Shown piece after piece: positions 47,088 through 57,753 of a stretch of DNA of 64,000 bases (its first letter is position 1; the number at the start of each line of letters is the position of its first letter). Below the pieces are notes generated by a model that had not been told where the DNA came from, did not search any database, and saw only the letters and a program-made list of their open reading frames with translations. The stretch spans positions 372,001 through 436,000 of the forward strand of contig JAYKYS010000016.1 of NCBI GenBank assembly GCA_036924285.1, read 5' to 3'. A program made the position numbers and the translations under genes. The stretch comes from Asterella californica. Taxonomy: Eukaryota > Streptophyta > Marchantiopsida > Marchantiales > Aytoniaceae.

Positions 47088-49082
47088 ACGTACTTACTGT
47101 GAGCCGAAGGCTCAGTCTTTCCCAAGTTCTCACAGTCTAGCTTCCACTCTCAGAAGACGAATCTAGTCTTCCAGAAGACAGCTACTCCGTCTTCCGGGAT
47201 TCTAACAGTGCTTCCTAAATAGCTCTCGTCTTCCGAGCTATATCTAAACAATCCTAACTAAGCAAGGCCTCGTATGGATTCCTAAGAAGATAACCCACCT
47301 TGCATTATATCCTACTTCATGACAGAAGATACAAGATATGCGAGAAGTATAGTGTATGAAAAGTTCAGAAGATGGTTGCGGGCTCCTGCTGTGACAGTGG
47401 CCTCTAGGAAGACTCACGGGACAGCTTCCGATTCAATAACGTTCTCGGAAGACTTCTCGAAGTTAGGCTTCCCTTCATTGGTCTCACCTGTCTTCTGCTT
47501 CCGACACGCAATCTAACCTCACAACAGACACAAGACATTCGCACTCTGTTCTTCCGACTTCTCACCTCTCATACACACTCAGAAGAAGCTTGCTGCATGA
47601 CGAAAAGACATGACCTTCGACCATTCTCTCCAGATTCTGCCAGCAAGACTTCTCACAACTCTCTTCTAAGTTCAGGAAGAAGAAGGAATAAGCTGCTATG
47701 GGTCGGACAGAAGAGACCCGTAAATGACCCTCACGTCTCTCGCGCATTCTGCCAGCCTTTCCAGTCTTCTAGTCTCTCTAGGAAGATGTGGATTTGAGCA
47801 GCTTGGAAGATCGGGAGGCACAGGCCTGGTTCTCAACTTTCAGCTTCTTGAAACAACCAACAACTCACCAAGTCACTACGGATTCGTACCAAGCCTCTCT
47901 CAACACAAAAGCAAATCCAATCCATTCTCGATAGAATGCACACAGTCGTCTTCCGAAGACTTCAAACATCCAAAGCGTCTTCCGAAGATGTTCGAATTCA
48001 GAAGCGTCTTCCGAAGATGTTCAGATCTTCAGAAGCGTCTTTTGTTCAGGGATTCGGGAGTAGAGGTGCGGTAGGGTAGGGAAATCGATAGCTGCGGGAT
48101 CGAATTTGAGAACGACAGTCAGGGAAGCTTGATTGCAGCTCGAGAAGAAGCTAGAAGATGACTGTCGAAAATTGGGCAGCGCTTTCGCGCCCAATTTCAC
48201 AGAAGGAAAATGCGGGATGAGGAATCGATCGATTGGTTTGCCTGCAAACAACCGGGGGAGCGCGGGGGATACCAAACAAGAGGCGAGAAGCAGGGTGGAA
48301 GGGAAAAGAACATGTGAAGAACCTCAAACAATCTTCTGTCTGCTTCCATAGTGTCTTCAGTCTTCTGCGTGCTTTCGGCTCCGTCCCCAACTCTAACGCT
48401 ACTCCACAAAGCTGTTGTTGCCGTCAATGTCTTGTTACTCCTCAATCGAACAAGACTTCACCTCCGATTCTTCTCAGTCGTCTTTCAATGTCTACTTCCG
48501 GGAGTCTACAGAAGACTCATTCAGCTCGATGTGCTTCTTGCCCTCAGCAATTCGCCCTCGCATTCTTTCTAGCTGCGAATCGATCTTGGCTCTACTCAAT
48601 TTCACTCTGCTGACCCTCACTCAATTTGATCACCTCTCAATTCGATCTTCTAGGTAAAAACGACCTTGATGCGGGAAGCGGTAGTGTTCCTGCGCTAATG
48701 CTCTTCCTTCGTATCTTCTCGTGCAATTTAGGGGTTCTCGACCTACTCGACCTTCCTGACCTACCTGACCTACCTAGTAGGTACACCTACTCCTTTACTG
48801 GAGAATACGCGGTTAGGCTTCTGCGGTCGTTGTCTTCTGAAAGACCCCTGTCTTTCGTCTTCCGCCGTCTTCCGTCTTCAGAAGACACAACTGAGAAGAC
48901 GCTCTCCGGAAGACGACCGTCTTCCGAAGAAGTCAACTTCTTATTGTGAAAAATATCGTAAGATCATCTTTCTTCTAAGGAAGCCGTAATCTTAAGTAAC
49001 AGAGCTTTCTCAGTTATACAAACAAGTTATTAACCTTGAAAATTTCAAAAATTCGTGAATCTTGTAAATTATGGGCACCACA
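47088..49082. other. Element E right part
   Basis: It resumes after the solo LTR. It contains many GTCTTCCGAAGAC-like palindromic motifs (for example 47,940-48,030 and 48,830-48,940) and several short frames in both directions, none of them convincing. A tandem GACCTACCT-like run lies at about 48,735-48,785. It ends GGGCACCACA at 49082. Confidence 0.5.
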
Positions 49083-49120
49083 AGCAAACACACAAATAAT
49101 GAGATACTTGTGGTGTGACA
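49083..49120 (-). repeat. Target duplication and last part of element F LTR
   Basis: AGCAA (49083-49087) repeats 33396-33400. The following bases to GTGTGACA (49120) complete the LTR of F, by comparison with 26665-26697. Confidence 0.85.
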
Positions 49121-49330
49121 GTCTTCTAATTACACAAGCTCAATATGCTCGAGAATAGTGACTCCCATGGTGCTCCTAGTCACCATGTTTTGCGACATAA
49201 TCTGAAACTCTTGCATCTCCAGTCGATGTTTGTAATACAAACTTTTGAGCAAATACTCAACCTAACTCTTCATCTTCTCCATCAATGATGTCAGTATCCA
49301 ATCCTTCACCATCACTCTAGCTACAGTCAT

Positions 49331-49966
49331 CTACCTCTTGCTCTTGATCACATCTTTGATCAACTCATGAAAGTGACATTTTGCTATTCCCAAAGCTTCC
49401 CGCGAAGAAAATTCTATCTTTGCATCCAAAATCCTCTCTTCAAGAATCTCGTTCAAGTTGATACTGGTCTCAGTATCAGATTGCAGTCTATACATCGGTG
49501 CTTTATCTTTGTCCTTTGAAGAAGATCTTTTGTCGTTCAGATGTAGATGGTCCTTGAGATGTCGATGAGATATCAGAAGATGATGCTTCTTGTTGTTCTC
49601 TCCTCTTAGTAGCTCTTGTTCTCCTTGTAGCCTCTTCTGGATCAACAACATCGTCATCACGCCTTCTTTTTTTTCCACACTCTCATCATGTCTAGTTACA
49701 TGCTTCTCTTGTACCAAATACACTTCCACACATCTTGCCTCCATAAGATCGTCCCATCTAGTAATACGACGAATTGCCTCCACACATTGTAACATGATTT
49801 CTTGTCGAACTCCAACTACATCATTCTTAACAACTGATACAACCAGCAGATCTACTTCAATCGCAAATGTTGTGTGTATTGTGTAGCTATATGTTGCACT
49901 CCAGGTCGGACACAAATGCAAATAACAGAACCCTAGTGGACTTACATCAGGTTGCGAACGCTGCAA
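49331..49966 (-). pseudogene. Remnant G: gag-protease fragment
   Basis: A frame of about 210 codons is homologous to the middle of the element C polyprotein: IRRITRWDDLMEARCVEVYL corresponds to the ATGWSDPVDT region, and MYRLQSDTETSINLNEILEE and DAKIEFSSREALGIAKCHFH to its helical segment. It ends before the protease. It lies to the right of element F, while a B-like LTR remnant lies to the left of F; together they could be one older DHG-type element into which F jumped. No right LTR is found. Confidence 0.72.
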
Positions 49967-51202
49967 ATAGGACTTACCGGTTTGATCGAGAAGTCAAAAA
50001 CATATGAATTCTAAGTGTTTTCTAAACCAAGATTGAAACGTTGGGTGAAGACGTATGGCTTATCCCAAGAGAACCCCAGATGAATGCTGACCTAAGAGGG
50101 CAAGTATGAAAATGGATCGAAACATGGGATTGAAGCGTGAGACCAAGATGTGGGTCTGGACGCTGGTCCAAACCACAGGGTCTCAGTCTGACGCTGGACC
50201 ACAGTTTCTTGAAAAAATATGAAATGTTGGAGCTCCATCCATGTTTTAAGTCATTGATGGAGCTCAACGTACGATCTTGAGACAAATAAGATATAATTGG
50301 AAAGGTCTCTGCGAGTGCTTTCTAATGATACTAAGAACTCCTCAAATTGATATCGAAGCTGAGAATTTACGGTCGATCCCGTGATCGAGTTGTGGTATGA
50401 TTTTCAAGGATCAACGAGGAGGACGGGGGCGTCGATCCCAGAAGTATATATGAGAAGGACTCAATGCCTAAGTGGACCAAGAAGAGTCACTCGACCCCAG
50501 AGTCTGACAGACGAACTCTGAGGATTTGAGATGACCCGGACCAGTACCAAGATGAGTTCTGATCCAGACGTGTATGTCTAGACTTGAGAACAACTTAAGG
50601 GTTGGAGCAAGACCAGAGAACGAGATAAACTTATTCTGGAAGGATGTGAAGATAGTCACATTTTCACTTAGAGAAGCGGTGTTGTCGAAAACCATCCTCC
50701 TTTACGTTTCCCTGATTAGATAAAGAGCATCTGCGAACCGAAGTGCTTTTCCTCACGATGACATTTTATTTTCTGTTTAAACCTCATTCTAGTGACTGCA
50801 ATTTTCATGGCACGCAAAAGGGTACAACAGGAAAATATCCTGCCCCACGGACTTGTACAAAAAAAAGGAAAAGGACAAGAATGGTAAAAAGACCTGCCGT
50901 TTCAAAGGGGATTGCACGCCAGCCAGGATGTTTAATTTTGAGATGTACTTTGGGGGGGGTGCACTGTAAAATTAAAAGTGAAGGAATGAATACGCGCTTG
51001 GTTGAAGACGTCAAATACTTAAATGATAAATATCTAAATTTAAAATACTATATTTAAAGTACTATATTTAAAAAATCTAATTTGAACATCTCACAGGAGA
51101 AAGAAACACATGGCCTTCTGAAAAAATCATAAACCCATACACACTGTGAACACACCTGGAACTATCCGAGTATAAGTGAATTCCTGTCGTGAGTCAGTAG
51201 AT
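49967..51202. other. Unassigned sequence right of the repeat block
   Basis: No coding similarity and no clear repeat from the rest of the window. The frame at 50743-51057 has a run of lysine codons from an A/G-rich stretch and no recognisable domain. Confidence 0.4.
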
Positions 51203-51310
51203 CATTGAGGCTATAATTTAGAGCTAACCCTTCCTAAGAAAAGGGTTAGCTCTAAATTATACCCCATGTACACTGTCTAAGTGTACATGGGTGAATATAC
51301 AGCCTCAATG
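51203..51310. repeat. Three-way-junction foldback
   Basis: An outer 10-bp stem (51203-51212 with 51301-51310) encloses two perfect hairpins. One has 21-bp arms (51212-51232 and 51241-51261, 8-base loop), the other 12-bp arms (51263-51274 and 51280-51291, 5-base loop). No gene is nearby. It may be a foldback element or the product of template switching. Confidence 0.85.
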
Positions 51311-52560
51311 CAAGGAAACTAGTGCGGTTCACTGGAACTCCTGGAAGATTCATTGGAGTTTAAAAATACATGATGATGGGCCTTAAGTCTTTTAGCGGAC
51401 CCGCAAAAGAACGTGAGCAAGACGAATAAAGTATTATATATGTATATAAGCGAGAACTCTAAAGTGCTTTGATCAGTACTGTACTTTGAGGTCAGATTCG
51501 GCAGCAATAATCACGAGAAGGTCATGTACAGTTTTATAATAATGACATGAGTTCTACGGTTTAGTTGAAATATTTAGAAAAATAATAAGAAAATAAGAAG
51601 ATTCAATTTTTTTCATTTTTCATCTTGAGTCACGAATCTCATTTCTCTAAGAAAGAAATATTCTACAAACAAGTGCCGAATCTGAAATCGAAGCAAGTTT
51701 ATGGTTGATCTAACATGCATATTCGCTCTACCTTTTGATGTCAGAGGCAAATATATAAATCAAGTAATAAATTATAGTAAATTTAATAATAATAAAATTG
51801 TAAATTAAATTACTGTCTGTATGTTAGCAACTTCTGGTAAAATTGTAGTTTCAAACAAAACTGTTCACGTTCTCTCTTTAGGTTCATTATGAACCGTTTC
51901 ATAACTCTACGTATAATTATCATTATGTTTTTTGTTTACTCTACGTACTATTTTCATTAAATTCATATTTATTAACAATTAAAATAAAGTTCATATAACA
52001 CTTACAACGTTTCAAATTACAGAAAGCGAGCCAAATTTCTCCGAACTTGATCGAGCATCCATATATAATATCAATTTGAGCAACCTTTTCATATTCCTTC
52101 CTCCGCACTGAGATTCTCTTTCTTCGCTCTATTCTGAAACTCTTCGTTTGTTCGGAACTATTGCGGAGATTCAAACCTCCACCAGTAACAAAAATTATAG
52201 GGTTCAGATGAAAAAGTGTAACCCTGAAGTGTCTAACTGTGTCAGGGTGGGCAGAACTCGTGTAGAGATCCCTTTGAGAAAATTTCTAACTATTTCCAAC
52301 AAATCAAGTTTACGACCATAGACTTCAAAATTTACATACCACCTCCAGAAATGATACGTAAAATTTAGAACTAAAATTTGTAAACCTTTTTATGAGAGTA
52401 TTTTACAGCCAAGGTTTGAGTTGCCCTACTAGCGCGCTGCAAACTGAGAGTTCGAGACCTCGGAAACTTGCATTCGGGACTATTCGCTCTGCTCGTAACT
52501 GTTCACGGGCCACCCGCGACTGTGTTCCCCCCGCGAACTCACCAAGTGGCCTTTTGTCCT
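51311..52560. other. AT-rich spacer
   Basis: AT-rich, with only short frames and no recognised similarity. GC rises sharply at about 52,425-52,560, just before the palindrome. Confidence 0.4.
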
Positions 52561-52563
52561 TCT

Positions 52564-52613
52564 CTCCGGAAGAGTATTCCTTACGCCGGGGCGTAAGGAA
52601 TACTCTTCCGGAG
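52564..52613. repeat. Perfect palindrome, 24-bp arms
   Basis: Arms 52564-52587 and 52590-52613 are separated by two bases. The flanks extend the pairing imperfectly (GGCCTTTTGTCC against GGAACAAAAAGGGCGACC), for a total imperfect inverted repeat of about 90 bp. It lies in a small GC-rich island about 3.1 kb upstream of the DUO1 start codon. Confidence 0.9.
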
Positions 52614-55560
52614 GAACAAAAAGGGCGACCTATTACAGTTGAAAAGTGAGGACATATGTAAAAGATGTCCTCAGTTTTCTTCGCAGATACTTTTATTGGC
52701 AGAAAAATGTTCCAAAAACTTATAAAACCGGATAGTTTAAACGAGTAGAAATATCTAGAGCCCAAGTGCAACTTTTTCAATAGGAGCCTTCGGTTGACAA
52801 GAGAATATAATTATCTGGACACGGAGAGCTTCCATACACGTAACCTTGAGAGATTGCTCTAATAATTGTTAAGGTACAGTACAGTGAGCTTAATTTAGAT
52901 GTTTAACAGTTTTAGAGGACATCCTTTCTGGCCCTTTTTCCTCCTTTCTTCTCTTTTATTTGTACTGACTGATACTTCCATCACAAGAAAGAATCCAAAG
53001 AAGTTCCTAGTCTCCAAGTCTGATTTGATTTATTTGAGCTATAGTGCATGAAAGAAACACCTTCATGAACAGGGGAGAAGAAAACTATGAAATGTATGGA
53101 AAGTATGAATGAACTGGACTTTCCTAGACTCCAATCTCAGAGAAGTTGAAGAAATTGATGATGATTATGAAACTTCCATGTGCCGTGCAGTAAAGGGCTC
53201 CTTGTAGGAGGCAAAGCCAGAATAGTCGTTGTGGCTTATGAAGCATCAGCACGAAGTAATATCTGTCCAGATCTTTGTCTGAATGGGAGTGTAATGTGGA
53301 GAATAGGGCAGTCATTGCAGTACGAACTATATTGAAGTAAGGAAAGGAATCAGGACAGTGGGAACTTGGAACAGAAAGAGAGAGAGAGTGAGAGAGAGAG
53401 TTCTGGAAGGAACCATTGGACGGAAGAGAAGACCGTGACCAACGGACAACGCGAAGGACCGGCCAAAGGAAGTGGCCTATCAAATGGCTTCGTAACTGCT
53501 CCTTTGCTGTGCTGGAAGAAGAGCCCAGAGAGAGCAGGGCAGATCCTCTCTCTCCTCTCCTCCTTCTCTCTCTCTCTTCCTTTCTTCTGGGGACTTGTCT
53601 TTTCCTCTCCTCTCTTCTCTCTCTCTCTCTCTCGGCACTTTTTTCTCCTTCTGTCTCCCAGCAAAGGCAGGCTGCCTTCCTCGGTACTCTCCTGACTGTA
53701 CACGCATTCAATCTCTGGCTGTCCCTATGCGCGCTGCATGTCGTTCCTGCGCCGCTCCTGCGTCTGCATCATCTGTGCCAGTACACTTGATCGCCCTGAG
53801 CTTATTTGCACCAACTTCGCGTGACAAATCAAATCTCCAAACGTTGTGGGTTTTCCTTTTCTGGTTGTCGGCTCCGACGCGTGAGCTAGGTTCTCTTAGT
53901 GCTTTTTGCCCTGTTCATCCACGTCTGAAGATTGTGAGCAGGTCGCTCGTGCGCTTTTGTGTATTGTCTGCTTTTGGAGCACATCTTACTCCATAGACTG
54001 TTTGTGTCTCACTGATTTGTTGTAGATACCCTGCAGACGTACAAGCTCTCATAAGGTTCGCTCTTTACGACTTTCTGTTCGTCGTTCGTCTGGAGCGCTT
54101 ATCTGCTTATGTGTCGACCTCTTCTTGCGAAATCACCTCTGTTCCCCAAATTGGAGATATTTCATTTGCTCAGTAGCTCCGATCGGGACGCATTGCGCGT
54201 CATTACCTATTGAAAGTATTCCAACAGTGAGCTGTACCTGTTGGCGTGATTTCCTTTCCCCCATAGCACTTTCCTTGCTTGACAGGGCTGGTCATGCCCT
54301 CGTTTTTCAATCAATGCGCCACCTCCATTTTCCCTGCACTTTGTGAGTTCTTAGTGGTCGATGATGCCAAACTCGTGTGCTGTTGAGACCGGAAGGAAGT
54401 GAAGAGCAGAAGATCGCAACCTTCATCCTTGTTTCCCAGTCGCGAGGGGAGAGTAATCGCGTGTCGTTTTGCATACCCTTCTTCCGCGAGGGAACTGGCA
54501 TGGTGCTAGTTGTTCTTGGAAGAAGATACGTCTTTGTAGATCCACCATATTCACCTCATCTCTCTGAATGAAGGATAATCAGCAGTAAGTGTGGAACGCT
54601 TTGTGTTGAGCAAGAGAAGTGGGCGTGGGGCAGGCACCGGATTTTCAGTTGCGAGCACGGAGCGTGACTACTCCAGCTCGAGTTGTTGTTCAGCTTGTTG
54701 AGAATTCTGTTGCATCCTACCGTCGGTGCGTCTGTCTTGATGAGGCACTCCCGAAAGTTATGCCTGGACTTACGTGGTGCTGGTTTTGAGGTTCATCGTG
54801 AAGCCGGATCTCTGGAAATCATGTGTGCATTCTGAAGGAGAACTCTTTACTGAATTGCGGGAACGAGGCTGTCTGGTGCTTCTAGCCGTCAGAGAGCAAG
54901 CTGGGGGGGCAAGTTGCGTGCGCCTATCGATGAGAATCGTTTCAAAAGTCGGACATGTGAAATATATTATTGCCGGGCGCAGCAGGGGCCTGGGACCCTA
55001 GTTTATCGCATCACAGCGACCAGAGTGTCAAAGAACTACCAGAATAATTCTCAGAAATGGGTACCCCACGTGATTTCTTCGTGAACGCGACTATTTCCTT
55101 TTGAGATAACGAGATTTGGGTCCAAAAGCAAGGAGGAGAGAACATCAGAAACCTGCTCCTTGCCAAGTAAACTTCATGTTTCACACCTTATCGTCCTTCG
55201 ACGCTATTTGATACCGAACCTTGCGAAGGAGCGTATGGTTCTGCGACATCCTCCCCTCAATAGTTACACAGCAACGTACTCTTGGTAGTCGTATCCGCAC
55301 AAGGTTTCCACACAGTTGCAGCCATAAACGAGCGCTCGGTTGGCTAGGAAACGTCGGACTACATGTACTGCCCCTGCATCTTGCTCGTACAAGAAGAGGC
55401 GCCTAGGGGATGTGCATGAGTGAAGGAATATCCGTGGCACACCAGGTGCCTCTTCTTCCTCAAAGTTTGAAACTTACGATAGAAGCAAGCTCAGATTGGA
55501 CAATTCCACAGATAAACTGATCTGGGATAAATGAAGCAAAATGTCAGTGGTCAATTGGAA
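52614..55560 (+). other. DUO1 upstream region
   Basis: No gene is recognised in either strand. A GA tract (53374-53400) and a CT-rich tract (53545-53633) create low-complexity frames such as 53124-53711, which I do not accept as genes. The region may hold the promoter and long 5' leader of DUO1, but no transcription start can be placed. Confidence 0.4.
53374..53633. repeat. GA and CT microsatellites, inverted pair
   Basis: (AGAG)n occupies 53374-53400 and (CTCT)n with interruptions occupies 53545-53633. As complements they could fold together. GA repeats are also known binding sites of plant BPC-type factors. Confidence 0.8.
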
Positions 55561-55598
55561 GGCAATTTCCGTCCTCGTCGCAGATTCTAACTTGAACC

Positions 55599-55610
55599 AT
55601 AAATATACAC
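55599..55610 (+). promoter_or_regulatory. Possible TATA-like element of DUO1
   Basis: CATAAATATACAC lies about 120 bases before the start codon. It is the best AT-rich box in the near upstream region. Weak evidence, since moss genes often lack a clear TATA box. Confidence 0.25.
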
Positions 55611-55724
55611 TTCGCTGGACAGCGAACCGTACACTCGACAGAGTCGTTAATTGTAACTCGTCTTCAATTTCATCTTACTGTCTAACAGTTCGGAATAGGA
55701 CGGAGCTGCTGGGTACAAACCATA

Positions 55725-57753
55725 ATGAAGACGGTTCAGAATGGAGATGAAGTTTTACGGAAGGGTCCATGGATGCCCGAAGAAGACGAAATCTTAGTCG
55801 AATATGTGAGGCAGTTTGGTGCGCGAGATTGGAGTTCAATACGGTCCAAAGGCTTGTTGCCTCGTACAGGAAAATCTTGCCGTCTACGCTGGGTCAATAA
55901 GCTCAAGCCGGATCTCAAGAGGTATGATGCTCGTCCCCGGGGTCCTGTCAATCATATGTACAGTCTGGTTAACACATGCCACTATTACTTTCCCCACACT
56001 TGAGCCAGGGAAAGGACGCAAGTAAATGTACTTTGAGTTAAAATTTGTAAACGCAGTTTGTTCCGCTTGAACATTAGTGTGTTGGCTCTATTTGCTTCCA
56101 ACTGCACTTTTATATGGGTACTGCTTCCATCTAGTCCGTAGAAACTGTCAACGGGAGAAAATTAATTGGATATGTATCCTACGTAATGTGCAGAAGTGGG
56201 TGCAAATTCTCCCCTGAGGAAGAGAAATTGGTGGTAGAGATGCAGGCCAAGCTTGGCAACAAATGGGCTAAGATTGCCTCATGTCTTCCTGGACGCACCG
56301 ACAATGATGTGAAAAACTTCTGGAGCACACGGCAAAAACGTATTTTGCGTGCGCTACAGCGTCCTAAAATGCCCTCAGGCAGTACAGATGCCGCTGCTGA
56401 TACATCCGACCTCAGTAAAGACCCTTCCATCACAGACTTTGGAGCTTTTCAGGTGCACCTTGCATCTTCGCCGTTTCTCCGCTCATCACCTAGGGTGCAG
56501 CTTAAAAGACGAATTCAATTTTTCATCCTCGTAAGCAGTCACTTTGATTATCCGCTTCTACCTGCTCATCGTCCCAGTACACATCTAACACCTTCTAATT
56601 CCACAGTCATACTCCTCATCCAGTAATTACAACGATGAGTCACACTCGTCGCAAACGATCCTACACTACATACCAACTACCCCGTCAGCTCTGCCCAGTC
56701 TCGCCTCCAGTATCAAAGGACTGTTCAAGGACATTAATACGGTTAAGGAAATGATAGAAACTTATGAATTGCAAGAAGTTATCCTTATCTCGGGAACCGA
56801 TTTGAATGTAAAGCACGTCATACTAGAGTAAAGTAAAATAAACCCCAGTTCGGTAAAAGGAATTCGTGGTTGGGTAAGGGATGACGCAACAATAGTCGAA
56901 ACCCTCCACTCGCAAAGGGAATGAAAGACCAGTCTATTGTCGTCGGTTTGGCGTCCTATCTGATGATGTGAAATATGTCACGGTTTTTGAGGGCATGCAG
57001 GTGCACAGTCCTTCAGGGACAGGGTTAGTGCCGTCGGGCTTTGTTACTCCCTTCATGTTTGAAGATGACAATGCCTTCAGGGATTCACCAGGTCACTTGC
57101 GTCTGCGACACACCGTCCAGCCATTCAATTCTCTGGAGGTGGACGATGTTTTGAGTCTGAAACTACAGGATATGGTGGCCGGTGACTCCCACTTTGCAGA
57201 CTCAGACTTTGGTCAATGTGGAAGGGTGTTGGATGACGCAAGGCACGGCTCTGTCATGTATCAGCACTCTACGATGATGATTGCGCCTAGAAATGCTCGA
57301 TCCGTGAAACGCAGGCCAAGGTCCAGGAGAGATGCAAGATCTTGCTTTGAACATCATCCTGGAACTGACGGGGGACCTGACTCTGTCCAGCTGCTGCCAG
57401 ATATCGGGATCCCCCTGATTCAGGGCAACTCAAGGGACTTCGGGGGGGTTCCACTGCCCACGGAGCAGCAAAATAGCAACTACCTTGACTTTCTGCTTCA
57501 GACAGAGGCATCGTCCATGCAAAACAGCCAGATGTTCAGCCCTGAGCTACCCAGTTTCATCACAAACAGCCAGCAGTGGGAAAAGCTTCCCATGCTTTAC
57601 TCCAGCGACCCCAGCATTCACGAGCCTGACATCAAAGACTCTGACTCCTGTAGTCCTGATAGCGTGATCTCAGGATTTGCCGCAGATGTATTTGACTCGC
57701 TCGAACCTCTTTGCCCAGCAGCTCCTGAGTGGTGGGTCGCCCGACTAAGTTGA
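55725..57753 (+). CDS. DUO1: DUO1-type R2R3-MYB transcription factor (three exons, 402 aa)
   Basis: Exons are 55725-55921, 56194-56452 and 57001-57753. Introns 55922-56193 and 56453-57000 have GT-AG ends and keep the frame (1209 bp including TGA). The R2 repeat (residues about 12-65) shows GPW, RDW and LRW; the DUO1-type sequence RDWSSIRSKGLL and TGKSCRLRWVNKL is present. The R3 repeat starts SGCKFSPEEE, with Phe for the first Trp and an extra Lys typical of DUO1 proteins, and continues GNKWAKIASCLPGRTDNDVK, NFWSTRQKR. The C-terminal part ends with an acidic motif (ADVFDSLEPL near PEWW), which resembles the activation motif of DUO1. In land plants DUO1 drives male gamete/sperm differentiation as a nuclear activator. 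Length is near the expected range. No neighbour relates to this role. Confident for family; the ortholog is inferred. Confidence 0.93.

Larger units (their letters stand above)
33401..49082 (-). mobile_element. Element E: unclassified transposable element, no recognised enzymes
   Basis: Its limits are fixed by the interrupted LTR of F: the 5-bp sequence AGCAA occurs directly before 33401 and directly after 49082. The ends are TGTAGTG and CACCACA, near-inverted complements. Net length is about 6.4 kb once the inserted solo LTR (37825-47087) is removed. No long direct repeats are seen at the ends, and no RT, integrase or transposase. The sequence is peppered with GTCTTCCGAAGAC-like motifs. The minus-strand frames (35025-37793) suggest one structural protein with a coiled coil. 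It could be a non-autonomous retroelement, a gag-only element or a DNA transposon derivative. Confidence 0.75.
25951..49120 (-). mobile_element. Element F: Ty3/Gypsy element, Athila/Tat-like, split by E
   Basis: The left LTR is 25951-26697. The right LTR is 32683-33400, continued at 49088-49120 after the inserted element E. Gag, protease, RT, RNase H and integrase lie between on the minus strand. It is not of the DHG family: the protease motif is LVDGGS, RT reads LCNAPVTFQRFMN and FIDDF, and the primer region resembles CCGTTGCC, typical of Athila/Tat-type plant Gypsy elements. Net length is about 7.5 kb. All frames are broken. A clear target duplication is not seen (CAACT on the left, GTCTT on the right). 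Confidence 0.85.

Noticed and set aside
37820..47092. Target duplication of the solo B-type LTR
   Set aside because: The flanks CACAT and ACGTA do not match convincingly.
33401..49082. Long terminal inverted repeats or LTRs at the ends of element E
   Set aside because: Only about seven terminal bases are near-complementary (TGTAGTG/CACCACA); no longer repeat in either orientation was found by eye.
50743..51057. 104-codon Lys/Arg-rich frame
   Set aside because: The basic stretch comes from an A/G-rich run; there is no start context, no domain and no neighbour to support it.
53124..53711. 195-codon minus-strand frame upstream of DUO1
   Set aside because: Much of it is Arg/Glu-rich translation of GA/CT repeats; no domain and no conserved context.
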